Positions 1 to 5,629 of a DNA stretch of 64,000 nt are shown one piece after another. This DNA is from Clostridiales bacterium. Lineage in GTDB: Bacteria > Bacillota > Clostridia > Saccharofermentanales > Saccharofermentanaceae. The translations under genes and the position numbers were made by a program. The stretch is from assembly GCA_017511005.1 (NCBI GenBank), contig JAFWLP010000079.1:1-64000 (forward strand). The letters are read 5' to 3'. Below the pieces are notes generated by a model that saw only the letters and a program-made list of their open reading frames with translations, was not told the DNA's origin and did no database searches. Within the stretch, counting starts at the first letter, position 1. Every line of letters starts with the position of its first letter.

Positions 1-2
1 AC

Positions 3-137
3 CCGAGGAATCCAAATTCTGGTAAGGTAATGAAAAAATGTGGAATGAAGTATGAGGGTACTTTACGCTGTTCAGATTGGAATAATCAGGGAGTTTGTGA
101 TGCTTGCTATTATGGATTGCTAAAATCAGAACGTTAA
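3..137 (+). CDS. GNAT-family N-acetyltransferase, C-terminal fragment (gene starts left of window)
   Basis: An open frame from the window edge gives the last 44 residues of a protein, ending at TAA 135-137. It begins NPNSGKVMKKCGMKYEGTLR after a few residues and ends in an acidic/aromatic tail. Asn-x-x-Ser, then a Lys-x-x-Lys-Cys-Gly-Met stretch, then YEGTLR is the typical C-terminal end of RimJ/RimL-like GNAT acetyltransferases, where the Asn and Ser sit on the acetyl-CoA-binding helix. Substrate cannot be inferred. Only the C-terminus is present because the window begins inside the gene. Confidence 0.7.
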   Translation, partial: PRNPNSGKVMKKCGMKYEGTLRCSDWNNQGVCDACYYGLLKSER

Positions 138-207
138 CTTCCGATTTGTCGGAATGAGGCGATAGTGAGAAAAATTTTAATATTTGATCATTAATTAGGA
201 AAAAAGC

Positions 208-954
208 ATGGAAGAATTAGAAAAAGAGTACGTTAAGCTCATCAAGGACATCAGGCTGAACATGATTGCCAATGAATCAGTTTCTGATGAGGAAATCCAA
301 AAAAAGATTGCTGAGACTCCCATAATAATCAAACTTAGGGACAGAAGCAGTGACACTAATCTTTTTATGCAGGCAGTCCTTTATAATCGTATGGGACTGG
401 CTAAATATCTGGCAGAACAAGGAGCAGATATTTTTTTTGAGTCAAAGTCAGACTGGTTCTCAGGAAATGCCCTGAATAACACTGAGACTCCGGAGATGGC
501 TGAATGGCTGTTGTCGCTGGGTCTTAAAATTGAAAAGAACATCATTCAGAACATATACGAACGTCCGGTACCTTATGAAAATCCGGCATTGGTCACGGCG
601 TTGCATGAACAACCAGAGATGATGTGTTATTGGCTGAAGAAGGAAAAAGAACTGTTTGCTGACGAGCCGGATTATCTGGACAAACTTTTTTTCAAAACCA
701 TTTCCACGGCTTCTTTGAGCAGCAGTAGTCATATGTTAACTCCTCTTATCAGTGATGATGAATTATATCCATATCTCAAGCGCGTTTACGCTGAAGGCGA
801 CACATGGGATCTGAAGAAGACGATTAAGCTTCAAAAATACGGTTTGAATAAAATTGATGCTGAGAAACTTCAGGAAAGGAAGAAAGAACTTCTTAAGATA
901 CTAAATCAGAGGCTAAAGGAGTATAACCGCAAAGCCAAAGAAGAATCAAAATAA
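208..954 (+). CDS. Hypothetical protein with ankyrin-like helical repeats
   Basis: A 248-residue soluble protein without signal peptide or membrane segment. Residues about 50-85 read like one ankyrin unit (a helix with NLFMQAVLYNRMGLAKYLAE followed by QGADIFF). The following EMAEWLLSLGLKI and MMCYWLKKEKELF segments look like degenerate further repeats. The C-terminus is a highly charged Lys/Glu helix. Ankyrin repeats mediate protein-protein binding, so a role in protein interaction is an inference; no catalytic motif is seen. An AGGAAA element lies just upstream of the ATG. It sits in the A+T-rich mobile region, and its direct partner is unknown. Confidence 0.6.
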   Translation: MEELEKEYVKLIKDIRLNMIANESVSDEEIQKKIAETPIIIKLRDRSSDTNLFMQAVLYNRMGLAKYLAEQGADIFFESKSDWFSGNALNNTETPEMAEWLLSLGLKIEKNIIQNIYERPVPYENPALVTALHEQPEMMCYWLKKEKELFADEPDYLDKLFFKTISTASLSSSSHMLTPLISDDELYPYLKRVYAEGDTWDLKKTIKLQKYGLNKIDAEKLQERKKELLKILNQRLKEYNRKAKEESK

Positions 955-1020
955 TTGCACGGCTCAATCCCCAAAACTGCTTGACAGATAGAAGAACATA
1001 TCGCAATATAATCTACTATG

Positions 1021-1046
1021 GCCTGAGAGAAATCTCGGGCTTTTTC
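1021..1046 (+). terminator. Rho-independent terminator
   Basis: Stem GCCTGAGA (1021-1028) pairs with TCTCGGGC (1033-1040) around a GAAA tetraloop, with one G-T pair. A run of five T follows. It separates the ankyrin-like gene from the XRE promoter. Confidence 0.8.
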
Positions 1047-1074
1047 ATGCTCCAATATAGGTTTCCACATTGTT

Positions 1075-1129
1075 GTTAACCAAACGGGTTGACACGCAAC
1101 GTGTATTATTGTAAATTAGTGTTAACCAA
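1075..1129 (+). promoter_or_regulatory. XRE/ImmA operon promoter with paired GTTAACCAA operators
   Basis: TTGACA (1089-1094) is followed after 17 bp by TAAATT (1112-1117), a plausible sigma-A promoter. Two identical 9-mers, GTTAACCAA, flank it at 1075-1083 and 1121-1129, 46 bp apart start to start. Each is centred on the palindrome GTTAAC and extended by TTG on one side and CAA on the other. Twin sites bracketing a promoter in front of an XRE repressor gene suggest autorepression. The motif is seen; the binding partner is inferred. Confidence 0.5.
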
Positions 1130-1151
1130 CAAGGTATACGGAGGAATTGAT

Positions 1152-1529
1152 ATGCGAACTAAATTAGGAGACCTATTAAGGAGCATTAGAATGAAAGCTG
1201 ATATATCGCTTCGAAAAATGGCAAGTAGTTTAGATGTTTCACCTGCATTTCTTTCTGCTGTTGAGAATGGCAAAAAGAAGATGCCTGATGCATGGCTCTC
1301 CTTGATTCCTGAAACATATAATCTCTCCACTGATGAGATTGAGGAATTCAAGGATATTGCGTATGAGTCGTTTGATACTGTCGCAGTCAATATTGCAAAT
1401 GCACCTGAAGCAAACAAGAAACTTGCAATAAGGTTTGCACGTAGATTTGAAGATATTGATGAAAAGACAAGCGAAGAGCTTCTGACAATATTAGAAAGTA
1501 AGCTAAAGGAGGGTTCTCCTCATGAGTGA
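1152..1529 (+). CDS. XRE-family HTH transcriptional regulator
   Basis: A 125-residue protein with an N-terminal XRE/Cro-type helix-turn-helix (residues about 4-55: LGDLLRSIR, then ISLRKMASSLDVSPAFLSAVENG) and a helical C-terminal tail. The ATG at 1152 is chosen because a CGGAGG site lies 7 bp upstream; an in-frame ATG at 1089 overlaps the -35 box and has no RBS. It overlaps the next gene, an ImmA/IrrE-like metallopeptidase, by 8 bp, so the two are co-translated. Such XRE-ImmA pairs control lysogeny or excision in phages and conjugative elements, the metallopeptidase relieving repression. The pairing is known; which genes are controlled here is inference. Confidence 0.85.
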   Translation: MRTKLGDLLRSIRMKADISLRKMASSLDVSPAFLSAVENGKKKMPDAWLSLIPETYNLSTDEIEEFKDIAYESFDTVAVNIANAPEANKKLAIRFARRFEDIDEKTSEELLTILESKLKEGSPHE

Positions 1530-2067
1530 TTATTACGCGCAGGCTGTCTCAAGAGAAGATCTTAGACAGCTTGCATACGTTATCCGCAAAGAATTCGGGT
1601 ATCTTGATGTCTGGAGGATACCTGTCGAAAGACTTCTCGATCAGATGTGTGAGGCTTTCGATGATTTCTCATATGAGATTATTCCAGATGAAGAATGGGA
1701 AGACAAAAGTACTCATGCAGATACTGATATTCTTGGCGGCACTATAAGAATAAGGGAAAGTATTTACAATAGGGCATGTGATGGTCAAGGACGTGATAGA
1801 ATGACCATTGCACATGAGATGGCTCATTATATTCTAAGCTGTGTTATAGGCGTTAAACTTTATAGCCGCAGAGGAAAACACGTCGAATGTTATAACGATC
1901 CGGAGTGGCAGGCAAAGTGCCTTGCAGGAGAACTCTTAATTCCATATTACAAGTTAAAATCATGTAGTAAAATACCCTCACCTTTGCGCATTGAGCTGCT
2001 ATGTGGGGTCTCTTCTGATGCTGCTGAATATCAGCTGAAATATTTAGCGGGAGGTGATGTCTCTTGA
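1522..2067 (+). CDS. ImmA/IrrE-family metallopeptidase
   Basis: A 181-residue protein with the zinc motif HEMAH (residues 98-102) in the context MTIAHEMAHYIL. It is followed by a W-Q-A-K-C-L-A-G-E-L-L-I-P segment (residues about 129-141), which carries the additional Glu ligand region and the typical ImmA/IrrE hallmark LAGELLIP. Members cleave or inactivate a cognate XRE repressor. The start overlaps the upstream XRE gene by 8 bp, with the GGAGG RBS inside that gene's end. It probably acts on the XRE protein encoded immediately upstream. The possible trigger (DNA damage, cell signal) is not visible. Confidence 0.88.
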   Translation: MSDYYAQAVSREDLRQLAYVIRKEFGYLDVWRIPVERLLDQMCEAFDDFSYEIIPDEEWEDKSTHADTDILGGTIRIRESIYNRACDGQGRDRMTIAHEMAHYILSCVIGVKLYSRRGKHVECYNDPEWQAKCLAGELLIPYYKLKSCSKIPSPLRIELLCGVSSDAAEYQLKYLAGGDVS

Positions 2068-2198
2068 TTGTCTTTAGTCCCAAAAAGAAAAACACCCTGT
2101 AAACCAAATGGCTTAAAAGGTGTAATTCCTTGGGATGCAAGCATCCTAAATGTGCAAAATTATTATGCCACATCCCAAGGGAAAATTCAATTTTCTGA
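2064..2198 (+). pseudogene. Possible degraded small Cys-rich ORF
   Basis: A TTGA overlap with the immA-like stop could start a peptide of 12 residues (LIVFSPKKKNTL), which is closed by TAA at 2100-2102. The same frame then continues open to TGA 2196-2198 and encodes a basic stretch with four evenly spaced cysteines, C-x4-C-x4-C-x4-C (residue window RCNSLGCKHPKCAKLLCH). That spacing suggests a small metal-binding module interrupted by one nonsense change. It may equally be chance. No close RBS is present for the downstream half. Confidence 0.3.
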
Positions 2199-2211
2199 AG
2201 GAGGAATCTTT

Positions 2212-2289
2212 ATGATTTCTATTTTCAAAAACACTAATTTTTCCAATAAGGAGGGCATAATACATGTCAAAGATAAACAGTATCCGTAA
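2212..2289 (+). CDS. Possible 25-residue peptide upstream of the DUF4417 gene
   Basis: ATG 2212 is preceded by a strong GAAGGAGGA site with good spacing, and the frame runs to TAA at 2287-2289, overlapping the start of the DUF4417 gene in another frame. The peptide (MISIFKNTNF and so on) has no recognisable motif. It may be a leader that couples translation to the next gene, whose own RBS AAGGAGGG lies inside it. Confidence 0.25.
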   Translation: MISIFKNTNFSNKEGIIHVKDKQYP

Positions 2290-2935
2290 GGGATGCAAAG
2301 ATGTTTTTAATGCTTTTTTGGTGTCATGCGCCGTATATGCAGGTTTCTTTGAGTTCCCGGTTATTAAGCCTTGTTATGACATACCCAATAGATTAATCTC
2401 ATTTTCAAAATGCATCTCTTGCAGGGATTACAATTATTGGGTTCACTTCTACGAAGACGATTACCTGTTTGAACGCTTGTGGAGAAACCCGAAGAAATAC
2501 CTTTCGATCCTTCAGCGATACAATGGAGTTATCCTTCCGGATTTTAGTCTTTACAGGGATATGCCCCTGGTAATGCAGCTCTGGAATATATATCGCAGTA
2601 GAGCAATAGGTTTCTGGCTCCAGATGAACGGTGTTAAGGTAATCCCTAATGTTCGCTATGGTGATAACAGAACCTATAAATGTTGCTGTGATGGGCTTCC
2701 GATAAAGTCCGTAATAGCAGTCGGTTCACATGGAACTTTAAAACTCCTGGAAGATAGAGCAATCTTTGCAAAGGGGCTAGATGTTGTTGTAAAAAAACTG
2801 CAGCCTGTCGCAATAATCGTCTATGGATCGGTTCCTGAATCCATATTCCAAAAGTATAAAGACATGGGGATCGATATTTATCACTTTACAAGCGATTACG
2901 GAAAAGCAATGGAATCGCTTAAGGGGGTGGTATAA
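2264..2935 (+). CDS. DUF4417 domain-containing protein
   Basis: A 223-residue protein recognised by the conserved DUF4417 core: LPDFSLYRDMPLVMQLWNIY, then GVKVIPNVRYGD, then GLPIKSVIAVGSHG, then PVAIIVYGSVPE and a final ITHF-like strand. The family is common in Clostridia phages and mobile elements; its biochemical role is not established. The start at 2264 follows AAGGAGGG at 9 bp. The stop TAATG overlaps the start of the HExxH gene by one base, which implies translational coupling. Five cysteines near residues 38-55 and 145-150 might bind a metal; this is a guess. Confidence 0.8.
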   Translation: MSKINSIRKGCKDVFNAFLVSCAVYAGFFEFPVIKPCYDIPNRLISFSKCISCRDYNYWVHFYEDDYLFERLWRNPKKYLSILQRYNGVILPDFSLYRDMPLVMQLWNIYRSRAIGFWLQMNGVKVIPNVRYGDNRTYKCCCDGLPIKSVIAVGSHGTLKLLEDRAIFAKGLDVVVKKLQPVAIIVYGSVPESIFQKYKDMGIDIYHFTSDYGKAMESLKGVV

Positions 2936-3435
2936 TGGGTGCAGGTTATCATGGTGGTTTTGGTGCTACCAAAGGGAGCGCTCTCAAGATCCTTCCATCT
3001 GCAGGATCGACGCCTGCCATTAAGATCAATGTGAGCAAACAGGACATAATTAATGCTTTGAGAGGCGTTACTGATATGTCGACTTTGATCGCTGAAAACA
3101 TTGAGAATAAGAATATAGGCATAAATATTCTTGGCGACAAATTGTTTGAAGCTGTTCTTGGTAAGACTGATAACCCTGAAGCTATAAATGGGTTCCAAAT
3201 GGGACGTAATGTGTATATTAGAAGAAGCGCTATAACCGGGTATAGTATCTTTGTTCACGAAGGAACGCATGCACTTGATTCCGTCAATGGAGTTCCCCAA
3301 CATCAAATAGGATCTCATCAAGGAGAGTTTAAAGCCTTCGCTAATGAACATGACTATCAGATCAAAAAGGGCGAAAAACCCGATTTTAAGGATTATGACG
3401 ACATCTTGGTACACATTAAGATAAACTATAAGTAA
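2935..3435 (+). CDS. Putative HExxH metallopeptidase-like (toxin-like) protein of the element
   Basis: A 166-residue protein starting with a Gly-rich MGAGYHGGFGATKGS segment of the kind found in phage structural or polymorphic-toxin proteins. It holds a zinc-type HEGTH motif (residues 108-112, FVHEGTHALDSVNG). Glu131 and Glu138, in a GEFKAFANEHDYQ helix 19-26 residues downstream, are candidates for the third ligand, as in gluzincins. It is translationally coupled to the DUF4417 gene and followed 13 bp later by a small acidic protein that could be its immunity partner. Being short, non-secreted and metallopeptidase-like, it could be the toxic tip of a phage or contact-dependent protein. That is inference, not a family match. 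Confidence 0.55.
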   Translation: MGAGYHGGFGATKGSALKILPSAGSTPAIKINVSKQDIINALRGVTDMSTLIAENIENKNIGINILGDKLFEAVLGKTDNPEAINGFQMGRNVYIRRSAITGYSIFVHEGTHALDSVNGVPQHQIGSHQGEFKAFANEHDYQIKKGEKPDFKDYDDILVHIKINYK

Positions 3436-3448
3436 TACGGAGGTAATT

Positions 3449-3820
3449 ATGAATTTATCTGAAAAACTCATAAAGTATTATTCTACAGGCGATAGCGAAA
3501 TCCTTGGTCATAAAGGGCAGTATGAGAAATCTGACTATAATATTTTATGCATATTCTTGTTTGAATGGTTAAAACTTGAACACAAAAGGTTTTTGTGGAA
3601 GCAGGACGGAAGACCTACTTGTTCAAAGCCACTTAAGTTAGATCCAGCTGCAACATTTACACACATCATTCCGGATTTTATCAAGAATGATGAGGTTTTT
3701 AGGCATTCCCTCAAAATCGATGGAGACAAATTATACTTTTCGGAAGAAATGTCTGAAGAGGAAATCCGAACAATCACAAAGATGGCCTTTGATTACTATA
3801 ACCCTGAACGCCATTACTGA
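3449..3820 (+). CDS. Hypothetical protein, candidate immunity partner
   Basis: A 123-residue soluble, mildly acidic protein with no family I recognise. It is helical at the N-terminus (EKLIKYYSTGDSE, FLFEWLKLEHKRF), has a central TFTHIIPDFI segment and ends in an acidic helix (SEEMSEEEIRTITKMAFDYY). A GGAGG site lies 6 bp before the ATG, 13 bp after the HExxH gene. Position right behind a putative toxin, small size and lack of catalytic motif fit an immunity protein; only the arrangement supports that. Confidence 0.5.
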   Translation: MNLSEKLIKYYSTGDSEILGHKGQYEKSDYNILCIFLFEWLKLEHKRFLWKQDGRPTCSKPLKLDPAATFTHIIPDFIKNDEVFRHSLKIDGDKLYFSEEMSEEEIRTITKMAFDYYNPERHY

Positions 3821-3846
3821 TTATTGGTCAATCAAAGCTTTTAAAC

Positions 3847-3882
3847 AAAACGGTGACGATACTAATCGCCACCGTTTTGACT
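3847..3882. terminator. Bidirectional terminator between convergent genes
   Basis: AAAACGGTG (3847-3855) pairs perfectly with CACCGTTTT (3870-3878), further extended by GCGA/TCGC-like pairing near the loop. T-runs on either strand allow it to end both the small operon on the left and the minus-strand HTH gene on the right. Confidence 0.8.
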
Positions 3883-3914
3883 TGTCATAAATAATAATCT
3901 GCTCAAAAGTTGAT

Positions 3915-4478
3915 TTATGCATGCACAAATATGTGCCGCAAGATCTCTATCTGTTGTAAATGCCAATCCGACTTTTTGAATATCTTGTCGAATGCATCGC
4001 TGCTCATGAAGTCAATCAGGTTCTCTTTTGTTGTGTGCTTTGCACCTCTTATAACAACGTATCGGAGATTGCCTGATAAGAACCAGGTGTTAACGATTGT
4101 TTTTCCGTAACCGGTGATCTTGCAGATATCGGATACTCTTAGGATATCTCTTTCGGACCTTATGAGCTGTTCATAGTATTCATGCATAAAGGATGCAACT
4201 TGTTCTGATAGCGGCAAGCTACTGAAAGCGGTCTTGGAACAGCGGACAACAGGTGTAATAGTTGATATCCGCTGTCGCTCCGAAGTTCGCTCCAAAAAAG
4301 CAATAAGATCTGGCTTGGCAATGGCATATCGATGAGTCTTTTTGCCATTGTCACTGCAGGGGATCTCACTGCCAAGATACTTGGTTGCAGTCCTCTTGCT
4401 CATGTGGCAGATCTTGCAAAATTGGTCTTTTGAGATCGTGTCAGGAATGTTGTTCCAATCAATGGTTTCAAGGTTCAT
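3915..4478 (-). CDS. Two-HTH DNA-binding protein, excisionase-like
   Basis: A 187-residue protein with two similar DNA-binding segments. Residues about 12-65 (ISKDQFCKICHMSKRTATKYLGSEIP, then HRYAIAKPDLIAFL) and about 125-175 (VSDICKITGYGKTIVNTWFLSGNL, then TTKENLIDFM) each look like the MerR/excisionase winged helix, where a recognition helix is followed by a basic wing and an Asp-Leu helix. The ATG at 4478 follows AAAGGAG by 9 bp; an upstream in-frame ATG at 4574 has no RBS and lies in an inverted repeat. Location 250 bp from the att site fits a recombination directionality factor. A plain repressor is possible. Confidence 0.65.
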   Translation of the reverse strand: MNLETIDWNNIPDTISKDQFCKICHMSKRTATKYLGSEIPCSDNGKKTHRYAIAKPDLIAFLERTSERQRISTITPVVRCSKTAFSSLPLSEQVASFMHEYYEQLIRSERDILRVSDICKITGYGKTIVNTWFLSGNLRYVVIRGAKHTTKENLIDFMSSDAFDKIFKKSDWHLQQIEILRHIFVHA

Positions 4479-4517
4479 GGGGTTTTCTCCTTTGTGAAAA
4501 TGTAGGACGGGCTGTTC

Positions 4518-4644
4518 CGGTATAAGGTGTGAATTGTTCAAAATTGAATGTTTCCATTCGATATACCGAACCATTTCCGTTCCATACTCGCGGGAGATTT
4601 TTGGAGCACAAAAGCAACAGATACTGACACAAAAGTGACAGTAT
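4518..4644. repeat. Inverted repeats beside the att site (candidate arm-type or operator sites)
   Basis: CGGTATA (4518-4524) is matched by TATACCG (4562-4568), with a small GAATG/CATTC hairpin between them. At 4621-4644 a second dyad, ATACTG-A-CAC around AAAA and GTG-A-CAGTAT, is symmetric except for the central A-A mismatch. Both lie between the start of the HTH gene and the att core. Such places hold integrase/excisionase arm sites or the promoter operator. Confidence 0.4.
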
Positions 4645-4733
4645 CCTGCGAAGGCTTATTCTATTGGCATTCTGATATCTTTATTCGACTGAGAATCACT
4701 GTAAAAATCGGCAAATTACACTCGGTTTCATTG

Positions 4734-4791
4734 CTCGAAATGCGTTAGCCGGGTAACCGGCTCGAGGGTTCGAATCCCTCCGTCTCCGCCA
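4734..4791 (+). other. Attachment site: 3' half of tRNA-Ser (CGA)
   Basis: The sequence begins with an anticodon loop CTCGAAA (4734-4740, anticodon CGA). It continues with the 3' anticodon strand, a long variable arm GCCGG-GTAA-CCGGC (4748-4761), a perfect T-arm GAGGG-TTCGAAT-CCCTC and the acceptor strand CGTCTCC with discriminator G and encoded CCA (4789-4791). The 5' side, including D-arm and 5' acceptor, is absent: bases before 4734 do not pair. A serine tRNA cut at the anticodon loop is the classic crossover core of tRNA-targeting integrases. The intact gene should lie at the other end of the element. Confidence 0.8.
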
Positions 4792-4797
4792 ATAATA

Positions 4798-4835
4798 AAC
4801 CCCATAACTTTCATTAATGGTTATGGGGTTTTAAT
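4798..4835 (+). terminator. Terminator of the original tRNA-Ser transcript
   Basis: AACCCCATAAC (4798-4808) pairs perfectly with GTTATGGGGTT (4820-4830), followed by TTAATAATTT. It lies 7 bp after the tRNA 3' end and therefore probably belonged to the host tRNA gene. Confidence 0.8.
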
Positions 4836-4885
4836 AATTTCTGTTTTTGTGTTGAACAATGCACCGTTTCCGGCAGACTGTTATG

Positions 4886-5221
4886 TTACATCGTATGCCA
4901 GGAAAGGACCTCATCCATCGAGTAAGTTGCTTTGATGTAATCCAAAAACTCGTCCTCGTTCATAATGGTTCCGTCGCTCATCTTGAACTCAATTTCCTTC
5001 TCGGCATAGAACGTGGGATTAAAGTCAATTTTGGCCCCTGTAATTTTCTCAATCTTTTTCGCAAGATTATAACGTAATCCGTAGCTTTCATTGATCTTCA
5101 TGTCGTCAAAGCCTTCTTTTCCGTTGAAGATCAGGTAGAGAGCCTGCCACATCAGTCTGGTGCCGCCGTTTACCAAATCGAGTTCATCTAAATTAAGTTC
5201 ATGCATATCATTTTCATTCAT
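4886..5221 (-). CDS. Putative double-glycine-leader peptide (bacteriocin/RiPP-precursor-like)
   Basis: A 111-residue protein whose first 20 residues, with LNLDELDLVNGG at 9-20, match a double-glycine leader: hydrophobic residues at -4, -7, -12 relative to Gly-Gly. Such leaders are cut and exported by PCAT-type C39-peptidase ABC transporters. The 91-residue remainder (TRLMWQALYLIFNGKEG and so on) has no cysteines, is charged and ends SWHTM. An AGGAGG site lies 8 bp before ATG 5221. No C39 transporter, modifying enzyme or immunity gene adjoins it, so it is an orphan. Whether it is a bacteriocin, a signal or a Nif11-like protein is open. Confidence 0.6.
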   Translation of the reverse strand: MNENDMHELNLDELDLVNGGTRLMWQALYLIFNGKEGFDDMKINESYGLRYNLAKKIEKITGAKIDFNPTFYAEKEIEFKMSDGTIMNEDEFLDYIKATYSMDEVLSWHTM

Positions 5222-5384
5222 TGCTCTGTCCTCCTGTCTGTTTATGTGTTTATGTCTGATGACTATATTATTACAGGCTCAAAAACAAGTTGCAATCAAT
5301 AATGTTGATCTGATATGACGGTTAAGCAACAGCCGCCGGTACAGGTGTTGTCAGACATAAAACGATATTCGTTGAAAAAGGCGT

Positions 5385-5414
5385 TTGTTGGCATATTAAA
5401 GTCGATGCTATAAT
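5385..5414 (+). promoter_or_regulatory. Promoter of the MFS efflux gene
   Basis: TTGTTG (5385-5390), an 18-bp spacer and a perfect TATAAT (5409-5414). Transcription would start near 5421, giving a leader of about 210 nt ahead of the MFS start codon. Confidence 0.65.
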
Positions 5415-5465
5415 TGTCTTATAAAAACGCATTAAATACTCTGCTTTTTTAGGAGAATAGATCAT

Positions 5466-5528
5466 ATGAAACTTACAAGATGGGGAATACCGCTTGCAGC
5501 AGATGCTGTAGCTTCGTGCAAGGTCTGA
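5466..5528 (+). CDS. 20-residue leader peptide of the MFS gene
   Basis: ATG 5466 follows a TTAGGAGAA site with good spacing and encodes MKLTRWGIPLAADAVASCKV, closed by TGA 5526-5528. It lies wholly within the untranslated leader of the downstream MFS efflux gene. The end of the reading frame overlaps the left arm of a hairpin (see next entry). This layout, short peptide then competing stems then RBS-sequestering stem, matches drug-inducible translational attenuators such as those in front of erm and other resistance genes. Ribosome stalling by a drug is inferred. Confidence 0.6.
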   Translation: MKLTRWGIPLAADAVASCKV

Positions 5529-5628
5529 TAAAGGACGATACCTGTACGAAGCGGTAATTCATAAGAGATTATCGTCCGATATTGGCTTTGCAATTGTTCA
5601 TAAAAACAGAACAATAAAGGAGCAAAGC
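5490..5628 (+). promoter_or_regulatory. Attenuator-like leader RNA of the MFS gene
   Basis: Visible pairings: TACCGCTT (near 5490) with AAGCGGTA (near 5541-5549); GCTTCGT (within the leader peptide gene) with ACGAAGC just downstream, extended by AGGT/ACCT; GGACGATA (near 5532) with TATCGTCC (near 5570). These overlap, so they are mutually exclusive. Before the MFS gene, GCTTTGC (5585-5591) pairs with GCAAAGC (5622-5628) and ATTGTTC (5593-5599) with GAACAAT (5609-5615), placing the AAAGGAG RBS (5616-5622) inside a closed hairpin. Expression would need the hairpin to open. Confidence 0.6.
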
Positions 5629-5629
5629 T

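Larger units (their letters stand above)
1..4791. mobile_element. Right part of an integrative element ending in a tRNA-Ser att site
   Basis: The interval runs from the left edge of the window to a 58-bp copy of the 3' half of a tRNA-Ser gene at 4734-4791. That is the duplication left when a tyrosine-integrase element inserts into a tRNA gene. Cargo fits such elements: XRE plus ImmA-type metallopeptidase, a DUF4417 protein, a small HExxH protein and a two-HTH excisionase-like protein next to the att site. The DNA is visibly more A+T rich than the flank on the right. No integrase and no intact tRNA-Ser is visible, so the left end lies outside the window or is lost. The boundary is seen in the sequence. 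Calling it an integrative element is inference. Confidence 0.7.

Noticed and set aside
2068..2289. A 73-residue frame starting TTG right behind the immA stop, overlapping the Cys-rich frame
   Set aside because: Its composition is not protein-like before residue 48 and the good RBS belongs to the inner ATG at 2212; only that short peptide is kept, at low confidence.
4734..4791. A functional tRNA-Ser gene
   Set aside because: Only the 3' half is present; there is no 5' acceptor strand or D-arm upstream that can pair.
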